Shown here in pieces: positions 1-9,115 of a DNA stretch of 64,000 nt (positions are counted from its first letter, which is position 1; each line of letters starts with the position of its first letter). Where the stretch lies: the NCBI GenBank assembly GCA_965202955.1, contig OZ241871.1:3224001-3288000 (forward strand). The letters run 5' to 3'. The stretch is from Bin5 sp034422415 (GTDB taxonomy: Bacteria > Chloroflexota > Anaerolineae > Caldilineales > Caldilineaceae). The notes beneath the pieces are model-generated. The model was not told the origin of the DNA. It ran no database searches and saw only the letters and a program-made list of their open reading frames with translations. The translations under genes were made by a program, and so were the position numbers.

Positions 1-2
1 CC

Positions 3-104
3 GTCCATGTGCGTCGTCTCCGCGAAAAGATTGAAAGGGACCCTTCGAACCCGCAACATATTCTGACGGTATGGGGTGTAGGCTACCGCTTCGAGCCGGG
101 ATAG
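3..104 (+). CDS. OmpR-family response regulator, C-terminal end (partial)
   Basis: The first bases encode the last 33 residues of a winged-helix DNA-binding domain and end in TAG. The reading frame contains VHVRRLREKIE followed by ILTVWGVGYRFEPG. This is the recognition helix and wing of OmpR/PhoB response regulators. The receiver domain lies outside the window. A histidine kinase starts 54 nt downstream on the same strand, so this is the regulator of a two-component pair. The identification is firm for family but says nothing about the target genes. Confidence 0.9.
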   Translation, partial: VHVRRLREKIERDPSNPQHILTVWGVGYRFEPG

Positions 105-158
105 TGATGAGCGCGTCAGACATTACACCCGCCTTTCTTTCCCTCTAAGGAGCGCTCC

Positions 159-1412
159 ATGCATTCGTCTACCTCGATGAATTCGCCGGTGACGCTGCCA
201 GTCCGGTTTCTTATCGGTGTCATTATCGCAGTCGTCGGCGGCCTCCTGCTCTTTCTCGCGTTTCTTGATCCACCCCTGAACGACCTGCGGGCAATGGCGC
301 TGTTCCTGACCGCTACCGCGCTCTTGTCCGTGGCCGCAGTCTACCTTGTATATCGACTCGGCTGGCTCCACTACTCCCCCCGCCTTAGTTGGACCCTCCT
401 TGGCGGATACGGCTTCGCCAGCCTCTTGACTTTCCTCAATGTCTTCGTCACAGCCCGGCTCATGTTCGCAAGTGATCACGACCTACGCCTGGCCGCAGTT
501 TTGCTCATCTTCGCCGGTGGCATCGCAACCGCGCTTGGCTACTTCCTTTCAACTGCCCTGTCGGAGAAAATCCAATGGGTTGGTCGAGCCGCCGCAGCGA
601 TCGCAGAAGGAAAGCGAAACGTACGCGTCGAGGTCGTCGGCAGAGATGAGCTGGCGGAGTTGGGCCACACCTTCAACCGGATGGTTGCACGGCTCGAAGA
701 GGCCGAGCGCCATCAATTGGAGACTGAGCAGTTGCGCCGCAATCTACTTGCCTGGATCGGACATGACCTTCGAACTCCCCTTGCCTCAATCCAGGCGCTC
801 GTCGAGGCACTGACCGACGGTATCGTGACTGAACCGTCCAAGGCCCAACATTATCTGCGAACTGTGCAGCGCGACGCAGCTTCCCTCTCCTCTCTGATAG
901 ACGAACTATTCGAAATGGCCCAGATCGAAGCCGGCGGTCTCCATCTGAACCGGCAGCCGATTTCGCTCTCCGACCTGATCTCCGATACGCTGGAGAGTTT
1001 CGCCGTACGCTGCGAAGAGTTAGAAATCGCCCTCACCGGCAGCGCAGACCCCCGTGTCGATCCCGTCTGGGTCGACGCCGGCCTCATTGGCCGCGTGCTG
1101 ACAAACCTGGTCGGCAACGCAGTCCAGCACACCCCCCGAGGCGGCTCCGTCTCCGTTACCGCGCAGCGTGTGGTCGGCGGTGTGCGCGTGGATGTCTACG
1201 ATTCAGGCCCGGGTATTCCTGCTGCGAGCCTGTCCAAGATCTTCGAGCAATTCTACCGCGGCGAGCAGTCGCGCAGCCGCGCCAAGGGTGGCGGCTCCGG
1301 CTTGGGCCTGGCCATCGCCAAAGCAGTCGTCGAAGCCCACGCCGGCGCAATAGGCGCCGAGAATCGCTTCGATGGCGGCGCACGTTTCTACTTTGTGCTT
1401 CCAGGTAGTTGA
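159..1412 (+). CDS. Membrane sensor histidine kinase
   Basis: A 417-residue sensor kinase that should phosphorylate the response regulator encoded just upstream. The N-terminal part has about four hydrophobic segments (roughly residues 15-37, 43-65, 75-97 and 107-127) and very little extracytoplasmic sequence, so the sensed signal may be in the membrane. A HAMP-like linker follows around residues 130-185. The HisKA H-box is GHDLRTPLAS with the phospho-accepting His202. The HATPase part shows the N-box NAVQHTP, the G1 motif DSGPGIP and the G2 motif GGGSGLGLAIA. The ATG start has AAGGAG 6-8 nt upstream. The input stimulus cannot be read from the sequence. Confidence 0.93.
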   Translation: MHSSTSMNSPVTLPVRFLIGVIIAVVGGLLLFLAFLDPPLNDLRAMALFLTATALLSVAAVYLVYRLGWLHYSPRLSWTLLGGYGFASLLTFLNVFVTARLMFASDHDLRLAAVLLIFAGGIATALGYFLSTALSEKIQWVGRAAAAIAEGKRNVRVEVVGRDELAELGHTFNRMVARLEEAERHQLETEQLRRNLLAWIGHDLRTPLASIQALVEALTDGIVTEPSKAQHYLRTVQRDAASLSSLIDELFEMAQIEAGGLHLNRQPISLSDLISDTLESFAVRCEELEIALTGSADPRVDPVWVDAGLIGRVLTNLVGNAVQHTPRGGSVSVTAQRVVGGVRVDVYDSGPGIPAASLSKIFEQFYRGEQSRSRAKGGGSGLGLAIAKAVVEAHAGAIGAENRFDGGARFYFVLPGS

Positions 1413-1820
1413 GTTGCAGTTGCCGGCATGCGCAGCCGCCAACAGGCTGATTCTGACGCTTGATGTCTTCGACAGATTCCAGCAGTGAAAGCGGCTCAGG
1501 ACGAAGCGCCTCCACTTTACGTTATTCAGAGCCTACAACCGGAAGTCGAACTTTGTTTACCTGCGTCTGGGGCAAACGGAGGAACTACTGGGTCTGGAAT
1601 TGACGCAAGTTGACAGTTACAGGTCTGACGCAAGGGTTACCCGGCTGTCTTGCTGCAGAGATCCCGAACTACTCATTGGAGAGAGTGCTGCCTGGCAGCT
1701 CTACTTTGTACTCACCGGTCCAGCGTCTAAAGCTTGAGCCCTTCCGCGGCAACTCCTTCGCCAGAGTCAGGCACCCTGGGGGCAAGACAGGACTTCGATT
1801 TGAGAATCTATAGCAAAGCC
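1413..1820. other. Intergenic stretch without a recognisable gene
   Basis: About 400 bases lie between the kinase stop and the most likely start of the next membrane protein. I see no convincing coding sequence, tRNA or strong terminator. The next reading frame is open from a TTG at 1734, so the gap may be shorter (about 320 bases). A weak TATAGC at 1809-1814 sits directly before the ATG at 1821 but has no good -35 partner. Confidence 0.5.
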
Positions 1821-4235
1821 ATGTTCCCAGGAGCCTTATTCCTGGTTAGTCTTGCCAGCTATTCCATGCATTGGCTGACGGCGCCGCCTGGCATAGGTGA
1901 GGACGCAAGCAGGTTGGGGATATACGCATTTGACTTCGTACAAGAAGGGCTGTTTCCATTCTACATCTATCATCAGTTTGCCCCTCATCCTTTCATCGTT
2001 TACATACATTCCCTTGTCCTGCCCACTTTTGGCTATGACAATACCGCCCTACGCGGTGTCACAATCGTGGGGGGAGCATTGGCAACACCGGCAATCTATT
2101 GGGCTTGTTGTTTGTTCTTCGAAGAGCGAGGGGTTGCTTTTGCCCGAAGAGCGGGGCTGATTGCAGCTCTGGGTTTAGCCCTCTCGGCATTTTTTGCTTC
2201 ATTTTCCCGATGGGGTGTCGAACCCGCCCTGCTACCAGTGTTCGAGCTGATGGCCGTCACTTTTTTTTGGCGGGGGCTAAAGAATGGGAGCAAGGTGGAT
2301 TTTGTTCTGGCCGGCATTCTTGTCGGGATCAGCCAATACATTTACATCGTAGCCCGTTTCTTTCCCGTCGCTTTAGCCGTTGCGAGCATCGGGGCATTGC
2401 TGGCAAACCGCCTGCTCCTGGCTCGCTGGCGTGCGCTGGTCATGGCAGCGGCGCTGGCCGTGCTGGTGGCGCTGCCTCAATTGATCTTATATGTCACCCA
2501 TCCATATACCTTTTTCGCCCGAATCCAAGGACCAGGCGGCCATCTCTCACCTCAAGGACAGTTTCTATTTGAGTTGCCGAATCCTCTTTCTACCCTCGCT
2601 GTCAAACTGTCGAATCAATTGCTGATGCTGGCTTGGCATTGGGACCACTGGTATAACCCTCTGTCGTACAAGTCGTTACTGACCCCAATCCTGTTTGTCT
2701 GTCTGGTTGCCGGGGTAGCAATCGCACTGTTCCGAAGGCGAGACATCTTTGTATTTGTATGTCTGATGATGGTGATGATGCTTCTGCCGGAACTGCTTAT
2801 CTATGAAACCAATTCTTCTACGCCAACACGGATTGTTCCTGCGATTCCCTTCATTTTTATCATGGCTGGCTCAGGAGGCGCTGCCATTTGGGCTTGGCTT
2901 GACGGATCTCGCCGCCTACCTCAGTGGTTCGGCTGGATTGTCCTCGTCCTGGTTGTTTCGTTCGGCCTGTCAAGGCAGTGGGATTTTGCAACCCGAGTAA
3001 AGCCGGACGTCCTCGCCTCCGATAGACTGGAGTGGCACAACAGTCTGATAGAAATCGCTCTGGCTGAATTTATCAGTAATCATCCAGAGACGCCGATAGT
3101 AGTGCCCACCGGGCAATATCAGTTTGAGCCACTCGCCTTTCTGCTGTCGGAGCAGTTCCCAAATCGCAAGAGCGGGCTGGATGCTCCGCTGACGGAAGGC
3201 GAAACCGTTACAGTCATTGAACCCAGGTTTGTCCGTCTGGCAACTACTGAAGAAAGGCTTGACGAATGGGTGCTGCTCAAAGACGGGACAGCCTACTTCC
3301 TCCCACCCTTGGAAGACAGCATCGAAGCAATTGACGGTGAGGAAACAGCAATCGTAGCCAGTAACGGCGTCGTAGTAGCCAAAGCCTTCACCGCGCGCTG
3401 GCAAGGCGCTTCCCCCCAGTTCGTCCCGCACCAGGCCCTCTTTGCCAATGATCTGAGTCTGGTAGGCTATCAAAGCAGCGTTTTGAGGCCGGGAAGACCC
3501 CTGTGGTTGACTTACTACTGGCAACCTGCTCACGAGATTGAACGGGATTTCGAGTTGTTCGTCCAGCTTTTCGACCAAAATCGTGATGCTGTAGTCGCGA
3601 ACACCCATATCTGGCCGCTGAAAGGAGTTTTCAGGGCACGCGCCTGGCAACCTGGTCAGATAATGCCACTTAGCCATAGCCTTCCGGTTCCCGAAAACCT
3701 TGGTTTCGGTCCTTATCAGCTGCACGTGGGCCTGCTGGACCTGCTTTCACGCGAACGAATTCCCTTGGAGTCAGGAAGGGATTTGCTGCATTTGGAGACT
3801 CTCAAGATCCCTTTGCCACCTGACAATCGCGTACCGGAAACACCCGCAGATATCAATTTTGGCGAAATCATCAGGCTCGAGGGGTACACGCTGTCGGCTG
3901 ATTCCGACCGGCTGAAAATCGTTCTCTTCTGGAAGGCTATCAACTCCCCTCAAGTCGACTACACTTCCTTTGTTCACATCGTTGATTCGGACGCCAATAT
4001 CATTGCCCAAGCGGACGGTCAACCGCTCGACGGCCAGTATCCGACATCGATCTGGTCTCCGAACGAAGTGATAGTGGATGAGCGGATGTTCGTGGAATTA
4101 CCCAAGGGGGAACATCAGGCTCTTGTCGGATGGTACCGGCATGTGGATGATGGGTGGGAGCGGCTACCTATTGTTGCCCGTGGGGTCCCACAACCGGACA
4201 ACCGTGCCGAGTTGGACACTTTTACATTGCCCTGA
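1821..4235 (+). CDS. GT-C type membrane glycosyltransferase with C-terminal beta domains
   Basis: A large integral membrane protein of about 804 residues. The N-terminal half has about ten hydrophobic helices. An acidic GIGEDASR motif in the first extracytoplasmic loop matches the catalytic loop of GT39/PMT_2-like glycosyltransferases, which use polyprenyl-phosphate sugars. The last 350 residues are soluble and contain repeated beta-sandwich-like units (one starts near SLVGYQ, another near IRLEGYTL), an arrangement also seen in the two GT-C proteins at the other end of this window. A TTG at 1734 would add 29 residues; the ATG at 1821 places the first helix near the N-terminus and is preferred. 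No operon partner is visible. The donor and acceptor are unknown. Confidence 0.72.
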   Translation: MFPGALFLVSLASYSMHWLTAPPGIGEDASRLGIYAFDFVQEGLFPFYIYHQFAPHPFIVYIHSLVLPTFGYDNTALRGVTIVGGALATPAIYWACCLFFEERGVAFARRAGLIAALGLALSAFFASFSRWGVEPALLPVFELMAVTFFWRGLKNGSKVDFVLAGILVGISQYIYIVARFFPVALAVASIGALLANRLLLARWRALVMAAALAVLVALPQLILYVTHPYTFFARIQGPGGHLSPQGQFLFELPNPLSTLAVKLSNQLLMLAWHWDHWYNPLSYKSLLTPILFVCLVAGVAIALFRRRDIFVFVCLMMVMMLLPELLIYETNSSTPTRIVPAIPFIFIMAGSGGAAIWAWLDGSRRLPQWFGWIVLVLVVSFGLSRQWDFATRVKPDVLASDRLEWHNSLIEIALAEFISNHPETPIVVPTGQYQFEPLAFLLSEQFPNRKSGLDAPLTEGETVTVIEPRFVRLATTEERLDEWVLLKDGTAYFLPPLEDSIEAIDGEETAIVASNGVVVAKAFTARWQGASPQFVPHQALFANDLSLVGYQSSVLRPGRPLWLTYYWQPAHEIERDFELFVQLFDQNRDAVVANTHIWPLKGVFRARAWQPGQIMPLSHSLPVPENLGFGPYQLHVGLLDLLSRERIPLESGRDLLHLETLKIPLPPDNRVPETPADINFGEIIRLEGYTLSADSDRLKIVLFWKAINSPQVDYTSFVHIVDSDANIIAQADGQPLDGQYPTSIWSPNEVIVDERMFVELPKGEHQALVGWYRHVDDGWERLPIVARGVPQPDNRAELDTFTLP

Positions 4236-4464
4236 ACCGACAGGCGGTCCCACGACGATTGAGGGCAAAAGGGCAGCGGCGGAGATCCGGAGTATCGCAA
4301 CTATCGTAGAACGCAAGCGAACCAAGGGGAGAACTGGTCGAACTCGCGATAAGCGATACCCGGGGTTTGTCAGGTGCGTTGGGACGGGAAGTTCAACGCG
4401 TACCCCCCAAACGAGGATTTTCAGCAGTCATCCTTATCACGACGGGAAGAGGGCGAAACTACGC

Positions 4465-5430
4465 CTATGCCGCTCTTCGCGGTATTCCCGCCAGCTCGAC
4501 AATCTCAGGGACGGCCTCCTCCTGGCGGTAGGCCATGATGTGGACGCCATGCACCCCTTCTATCTGCCGCACCTGCTCGATGATCTCTACACAGATGCGG
4601 ATTCCTTCGTCGCGCTTCTGTTTTCGCGGCGTCTTTGCCAGTCTCTCCACCACCGCGTCTGGAATATGCACGCCCGGCACACGGCTGCGCATAAACTCCG
4701 CGGCCCGCTCCGAACGCAGCGGCCCGACCCCCACCAAAATGTAGACCTGCTCGTGCAGGCCCATGTCGCGTACGCGGCGCATGAACGCCTCAAAAGTCGG
4801 CACGTCGTAGCAGTATTGCGTCTGGATGAACTCCGCACCGGCCTCTATCTTTTTTGCAAGACGCAGGTGGCGCATGTCCTGTGGCGGCACAAAAGGGTTG
4901 GCAGCCGCGCCAAGAAAGAAGCGGGGCGGCGTGGTCAGTTTGCGCCCGCTAAGGAATACGCCTCGATCCCGCATGATCGCGGCCGTGCGCAAAAGGTGCA
5001 GAGCATCGAAATCAAAAACGCGCCGTGACTCGGGCTGGTCGCCTGCGCTCACATCGTCACCCGTGAGACAGAGTACATTATGGACGCCCAGTGCAGCCGC
5101 GCCGAGCAGGTCGCCTTGAATCGCGATGCGATTGCGGTCCCGGCAACTCACCTGCAATACCGGCTCGTAGCCCGCTCTCGCCATCAGCGCGCAACAGGCA
5201 ACACTGCTCATGTGGCAGTTTGCCCCCGAGCCGTCCGTGGCATTGATCGCGTCGCAAACATTCCCCAGCGCCTGCGCGTTCGCGTACACGTCCTTCGCGT
5301 CAGCCGAGTCCGGCGCGTTCAACTCCGCTGTAACCGCAAAGTGCCCGCCCAGCAGCACCTGCTGCAACCGGGACTCGGAACTGCGCTGCTCCCTTGCGAT
5401 TTCGGTTGGATTTGGGTCTGTATGGGCCAT
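4465..5430 (-). CDS. metF: Methylenetetrahydrofolate reductase (MetF family)
   Basis: A 321-residue TIM-barrel flavoprotein that reduces 5,10-methylene-H4folate to 5-methyl-H4folate in one-carbon metabolism. Typical MetF features are visible: AELNAPDSADAKDV near the N-terminus, an NATDGSGANCHMSS loop, CLTGDDVSAGDQPE and GAEFIQTQYCYD. It is transcribed after a MetV-like gene, 66 nt apart on the same strand. MetF proteins paired with MetV often depend on that partner for electrons. No clear ribosome binding site precedes the ATG. It converges with the GT-C gene; the 229 bases between the two stops hold no obvious terminator. Confidence 0.88.
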   Translation of the reverse strand: MAHTDPNPTEIAREQRSSESRLQQVLLGGHFAVTAELNAPDSADAKDVYANAQALGNVCDAINATDGSGANCHMSSVACCALMARAGYEPVLQVSCRDRNRIAIQGDLLGAAALGVHNVLCLTGDDVSAGDQPESRRVFDFDALHLLRTAAIMRDRGVFLSGRKLTTPPRFFLGAAANPFVPPQDMRHLRLAKKIEAGAEFIQTQYCYDVPTFEAFMRRVRDMGLHEQVYILVGVGPLRSERAAEFMRSRVPGVHIPDAVVERLAKTPRKQKRDEGIRICVEIIEQVRQIEGVHGVHIMAYRQEEAVPEIVELAGIPRRAA

Positions 5431-5496
5431 GTGCAGGCAAGAGTAGAAGAGGCGCTGCTTTGGACGAGAAAAAGACGTGTCCCGCCGGACCAGAAT

Positions 5497-6024
5497 CTAT
5501 CCCGATTCGATCTCATCCAGTTCTATCGTCGACCAGCCGGGCGGTCGCTCAACGTCGACTCCATCCAGCAGATTCAGCCACGCGCTGCTATTCTGCAGTT
5601 CCCGGTTCACAGGCGGCTGCAACACCTTGACCTCGCCCCCATAGCGGCCCATCAGCGCGTCGCGTCGCCACGCCTGTACCCACACGCACGGCATCTCGGG
5701 GATCACCTCGCAATGGCCGTTCTGACGTACGCCTCCGCAAGGTCCGTTTCTCAGATTCTTCGGGCAGTTCATCGGGCAAGTCATGCCAGTGCTGTGGAGA
5801 ATACACTGGCCGCACATCTGGCAGTTGAACAGATAGCCCTTGGATACCTCTTCACTCCAGACGAAAATGCGCTTTCTCCACCCTGGCGGCGCGACGCGCC
5901 TCAGCAGCGGATAAACGAACTGCAGGACCGATTTTGAGGCCGCGTAGACCGCTTCCAGCAGGCGCGGACGGTTCTTCAACCATTCGCTGCCGGGCATCCG
6001 TTTGGATTCGGCGAAAGAAGACAA
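5497..6024 (-). CDS. metV: MetV-like methylene-THF reductase C-terminal domain protein
   Basis: A 175-residue Cys-rich protein. The segment NCQMCGQCILHSTG followed by TCPMNCPKNLRNGPCGG matches the methylene-tetrahydrofolate reductase C-terminal (MetV) family, a small Fe-S/zinc-binding partner of MetF known from acetogens. Adjacency to metF in one transcription unit supports the call. The annotated start is a TTG; an ATG nine codons later (5997) is also possible, and neither has a clear ribosome binding site. This suggests a two-subunit reductase rather than the NADH-dependent E. coli type. Family assignment rests on the Cys pattern and context. Confidence 0.8.
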   Translation of the reverse strand: MSSFAESKRMPGSEWLKNRPRLLEAVYAASKSVLQFVYPLLRRVAPPGWRKRIFVWSEEVSKGYLFNCQMCGQCILHSTGMTCPMNCPKNLRNGPCGGVRQNGHCEVIPEMPCVWVQAWRRDALMGRYGGEVKVLQPPVNRELQNSSAWLNLLDGVDVERPPGWSTIELDEIESG

Positions 6025-6140
6025 CGGAATTTCACCAGGAGTTTTCTGGAGCTTCAGACGTTGGCCCGATCATACCATAGAGTGAGCGGTTTCCTCCAGC
6101 CCTGAGGGCCGCCTGGTAAGAGCTGATGCCGCTCGGCATA

Positions 6141-6881
6141 CTACTGCTGCTGCCGGGACCGCCAAGCCTCGTATTCGGCCTGCGCGTCCTCGCGCAAAGG
6201 ATAGTATTTGCGCAGGTCGCCGCCCTCGGCCAGCCTCATGCGCGAAAACTCCTCCCACTCGGCGTGTTCGCCTGCCTTCGCCAGCAACTCTTCTGCCAGA
6301 GCGATCGGCACCGCCACGGCGCCATCGTCGTCGGCGACAACTATATCCCCGGGCATCACCAGGGTATCCCCGCACGCAACCGGCACGTTAACCGCAAACG
6401 GAAAAACGTTAGTCTGCGTGTGAAAGTTGGGCGTAGCGCCTCGCAGCCACAGCCCGAGTTCCAGTTCGCTGGCTTTGGGGTAGTCACGGATACAGCCATC
6501 GATCACAACCCCGACGCCGCCCCGTCCCTGAAAATAGGTCAGCATCATCTCGCCAAACACGCCGCTGGACATCTCTCCCCTGGCGTCGACGACGACAATG
6601 TCACCCGGCTGCGTGTGGTACAGGACATGCCGGTGAAGCTGCTGTTCCGGGTCATCGTACTCTTCCACCCCGTACAGGTCCTCCCGCATTGGCATGAACT
6701 GAAGCGTCAGCGCCGGACCCGCCACGACCTTGCCGGGCGTCCAAGGCCTTGGCCCTCGAATCTGCGCGTCACTGATGCCGAGCCGGTACAGTTCCCCGCT
6801 GGCAGTAGCCGCGCCGATCTCCGCCAGACCCTCGACCAGCGCACGCGGCGGGCGTTGAATGTCTTCAGTTTGAATCGTCAT
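6141..6881 (-). CDS. RraA-family aldolase/dimethylmenaquinone methyltransferase-like protein
   Basis: A 246-residue protein of the RraA-like fold. It carries the family's GDIVVVDARGE strand, the VIDGCIRDYP loop (the G-x-R-D substrate and metal site) and a second GDIVVADDDGAVAVP motif. Members include 4-hydroxy-4-methyl-2-oxoglutarate/oxaloacetate aldolases; many homologues are misnamed methyltransferases. The substrate here is unknown. The ATG has GGAGG 8 nt upstream. A TATAAT box and an overlapping palindrome lie 44-84 nt upstream, suggesting regulated transcription. It precedes metV on the same strand by 116 nt, so co-transcription is possible but not shown. Confidence 0.82.
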   Translation of the reverse strand: MTIQTEDIQRPPRALVEGLAEIGAATASGELYRLGISDAQIRGPRPWTPGKVVAGPALTLQFMPMREDLYGVEEYDDPEQQLHRHVLYHTQPGDIVVVDARGEMSSGVFGEMMLTYFQGRGGVGVVIDGCIRDYPKASELELGLWLRGATPNFHTQTNVFPFAVNVPVACGDTLVMPGDIVVADDDGAVAVPIALAEELLAKAGEHAEWEEFSRMRLAEGGDLRKYYPLREDAQAEYEAWRSRQQQ

Positions 6882-7185
6882 CTGTCAACCTCCGGGAAAC
6901 GCAAAAATCCGAGCCATTGTCTCCATTATAGTCCCGTCCACACGCATACAGGAATCCCTGTATGCCCCAGGCGCAACGCATTCTTCCCGGGTCTTGCTTC
7001 CCATTTTGGTAGCTCTCACTTTGGATGCAGGGTTGCTTTTCTGCCCCTGAACCGTATGGTACAATTTCTCAGCAAGTTCATTTGTTCGAAAATTCCGCTT
7101 GCCGGACTCACTTATTCCCGCGCAGCCGCGGGCAGTCCCAGGGGGCGGCAGTTCATCTTTATGGTATCGTCTGAGGAACAACTAA
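6882..7185. other. Divergent intergenic region rraA-like / S41 protease
   Basis: About 300 bases separate the two divergent genes. Besides the minus-strand promoter and palindrome, a plus-strand TACAAT lies at 7060-7065 and could serve the protease gene 120 nt downstream, although the best -35-like TTGCTT is about 21 nt away, which is too far. No coding sequence is evident. Confidence 0.45.
6925..6965 (-). promoter_or_regulatory. rraA-like gene promoter with overlapping palindromic operator
   Basis: On the minus strand a perfect TATAAT lies at 6925-6930. A 9-bp inverted repeat, GCATACAGG-AATC-CCTGTATGC, occupies 6944-6965, exactly where the -35 box would sit. No good -35 sequence is visible. 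The geometry is that of a repressor or activator site at a promoter reading into the RraA-family gene. The binding protein is unknown. The palindrome could also act as a hairpin if transcribed from the other side. Confidence 0.5.
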
Positions 7186-8478
7186 ATGGATAGAGATGCC
7201 TCGCGCACCGCGCTGACCAGGATCAATTTCGAAAGCCAAGTCTCGCCGCGCAAGCGGCTTCAGATTACCGGATGCGTTGCCCTTCTGGTGGCCGCGCTGA
7301 CATTCTCGATTGGCTCCGGCTTCGGCTTCCTGGTCGGCCGCATGAGCACCTCCGACGTGACCCCAAGCGCCGCCGCTGCCGAGGAGACGGAGCGCTCGTT
7401 CGCGCCCGCAGACCTCGACGTTTTCTGGGAGGCGATGAAGCTGCTTGAGGAGGACTTTTACGGTGAGCTGCCCTCCTCCACCGACCTCAGTTATGGCGCG
7501 ATTCGCGGTGTGTTGGAGGCACTTGACGACGACAATACCGGCTTCCTCACGCCGGAAGAAGCCACTAGTTTTTTGGAGAGCATCGAGGGCAGTTTCGAAG
7601 GGATTGGCGCCTTCGTAGAATGGGCCGAAGAAGAAAGCGCAGTCCGCATCGTCGAGCCTTTCGAAGATCAGCCGGCCTGGAATGCCGGCATTCGCCGGGG
7701 CGACCTGATCATCGCTGTAAACGGTGAAGATGTGGCCGACCTGTCCAACCTGACCGAGGCAATCAACCGGATCAAGGGGCCGAGCGGCACCGATGTCCTC
7801 CTTACAGTTCGACGCGATGGTTTGGAAGACCCATTTGATATCTCCGTAACCCGCGACCGGGTCGAAGTCCCAGTGGTAAAGAGTGAGGTCTATGGGGACG
7901 ACGACGAGTTCGCCTATGTCCACCTGCAGCGCTTTTCCGACGATGCCGGCACCAAGCTGCGAGCCGAGCTCGACCTGCTGCTGACCGATGAGATTGAGGG
8001 GCTTATTTTCGATCTGCGCCAGAATCCGGGCGGCCTTTTGCGCGAAGCGATCCAGGTAACGAGCGTTTTCCTCGAAGACGAGAATGTGCTGATCGAACGT
8101 TTCAGTGACGGCACCGAGGAGTTTTACAATACCGAAGGTAACGCCCTTGTTCCCGAGGAGCTGCCCCTAGTCGTTCTGGTCGACAAAGGCAGCGCCAGCG
8201 CCAGCGAAATCGTCGCCGGCGCCCTGCAGGACGCCGGACGTGCGCGTCTCATCGGCGAAACTACCTTCGGCAAAGGCAGTGTCCAGCTGCCGCATACCCT
8301 CAGCGATGAGAGCCTCTTGCGTGTGACAATTGCTCGTTGGTACACGCCCGACGATCGCTCCATCAACGGCACCGGATTGGAACCGGACATCTTCGTCGAA
8401 CGCACAGATGAGCAGCGAGAAAACGACGAAGACCCGCAACTCGATCGAGCCATCCAACTGCTTGATTCCGGTGAGTAA
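7186..8478 (+). CDS. S41 family carboxy-terminal processing protease
   Basis: A 430-residue serine protease of the CtpA/Prc type, anchored by one N-terminal helix (about residues 24-45) and acting outside the membrane. The order is TM helix, S41 N-terminal region, a PDZ domain around residues 130-210 (GIRRGDLIIAVNGEDV), and the peptidase core. The Ser of GSASASEIVAGAL and the Lys of GETTFGKGSVQLP form the expected Ser-Lys dyad. The ATG has TGAGGAAC upstream. smpB follows 67 nt downstream, so the two may be co-transcribed. Its substrates are unknown; family members degrade or mature C-termini of envelope proteins. Confidence 0.92.
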   Translation: MDRDASRTALTRINFESQVSPRKRLQITGCVALLVAALTFSIGSGFGFLVGRMSTSDVTPSAAAAEETERSFAPADLDVFWEAMKLLEEDFYGELPSSTDLSYGAIRGVLEALDDDNTGFLTPEEATSFLESIEGSFEGIGAFVEWAEEESAVRIVEPFEDQPAWNAGIRRGDLIIAVNGEDVADLSNLTEAINRIKGPSGTDVLLTVRRDGLEDPFDISVTRDRVEVPVVKSEVYGDDDEFAYVHLQRFSDDAGTKLRAELDLLLTDEIEGLIFDLRQNPGGLLREAIQVTSVFLEDENVLIERFSDGTEEFYNTEGNALVPEELPLVVLVDKGSASASEIVAGALQDAGRARLIGETTFGKGSVQLPHTLSDESLLRVTIARWYTPDDRSINGTGLEPDIFVERTDEQRENDEDPQLDRAIQLLDSGE

Positions 8479-8545
8479 TTCTCCCTCTGTGCTGGAAGGA
8501 CTGCTCCTGTTGCGGTCATAGGGACGTACCGAGCAAGTTTAAGAA

Positions 8546-9052
8546 TTGGCTAAGAAAAAGCAGCAGACAATGGCGACCGGGCCCCGCACGATCGCCACAA
8601 ACCGAAAAGCCCGCCACGATTATTTCATCGAGGAGACCTTCGAAGCCGGCATCGCCCTGACGGGAACGGAGATAAAGTCAGCGCGCGCAGGCTCGGTCAA
8701 CTTGCGCGAAGGGTTCGTCCTCGTACGCGATGGTGAAGCATGGTTGATGGGCGTCCACATCGGCCACTACAGGCTGGGAAATCGCGCCAACCACCAGGAG
8801 ACCCGTTCCCGCAAGCTACTCCTCCACAAGCGGCAGATCGATCACCTGCACGAACGCGCCACGCAGCGCAACTGGACGATAGTGCCGCTGCGCATGTACA
8901 TCAATCGCGCCGGACTGGCAAAGGTAGAGATCGCGCTCGTGCGCGGCAAGAGGCAGTACGATAAACGCCAGGCCATTGCCAGGCGAGACGCCGAACGCGA
9001 CGTCAGCCGCGCGCTGAAACAGGAGCAACGCGATTACGGCGGGAGGGGATAG
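8546..9052 (+). CDS. smpB: SsrA-binding protein SmpB
   Basis: A 168-residue SmpB, which carries tmRNA into stalled ribosomes. The family core is clear: NRKARHDYFIEETFEAGIAL, GTEIKSARAGSVNLREGF and a basic C-terminal tail that normally folds in the mRNA channel. The reading frame opens at TTG 8546; an ATG at 8570 would remove eight residues and still leave the complete fold. Neither start has a strong ribosome binding site. No tmRNA gene is recognisable next to it. The next gene, 63 nt downstream on the same strand, is a 16S rRNA methyltransferase homologue, so two ribosome-acting genes are adjacent. Confidence 0.95.
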   Translation: MAKKKQQTMATGPRTIATNRKARHDYFIEETFEAGIALTGTEIKSARAGSVNLREGFVLVRDGEAWLMGVHIGHYRLGNRANHQETRSRKLLLHKRQIDHLHERATQRNWTIVPLRMYINRAGLAKVEIALVRGKRQYDKRQAIARRDAERDVSRALKQEQRDYGGRG

Positions 9053-9115
9053 CCCCAGCGGCCGGGCGACCCCAACCTGGCCCGGTACAGGCTGAAGTTT
9101 GCCCGCAATTCGTCT

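Noticed and set aside
2970..3725. A 251-codon minus-strand open frame inside the first GT-C gene
   Set aside because: It has no recognisable domain, and the plus-strand protein continues its fold across the region.
4078..5937. Two plus-strand open frames of about 300 codons
   Set aside because: They run through the end of the GT-C gene and antisense to metF and metV. The sequence is a mirror artefact of the real genes.
7026..7065. Full sigma70 promoter before the S41 protease
   Set aside because: TACAAT is present, but the only -35-like TTGCTT is about 21 bases away, so only the -10 box is mentioned.
6126..7193. A 355-codon plus-strand open frame
   Set aside because: It is antisense to the RraA-family gene and its promoter region, has an Arg/His-rich composition and matches no family I recognise.
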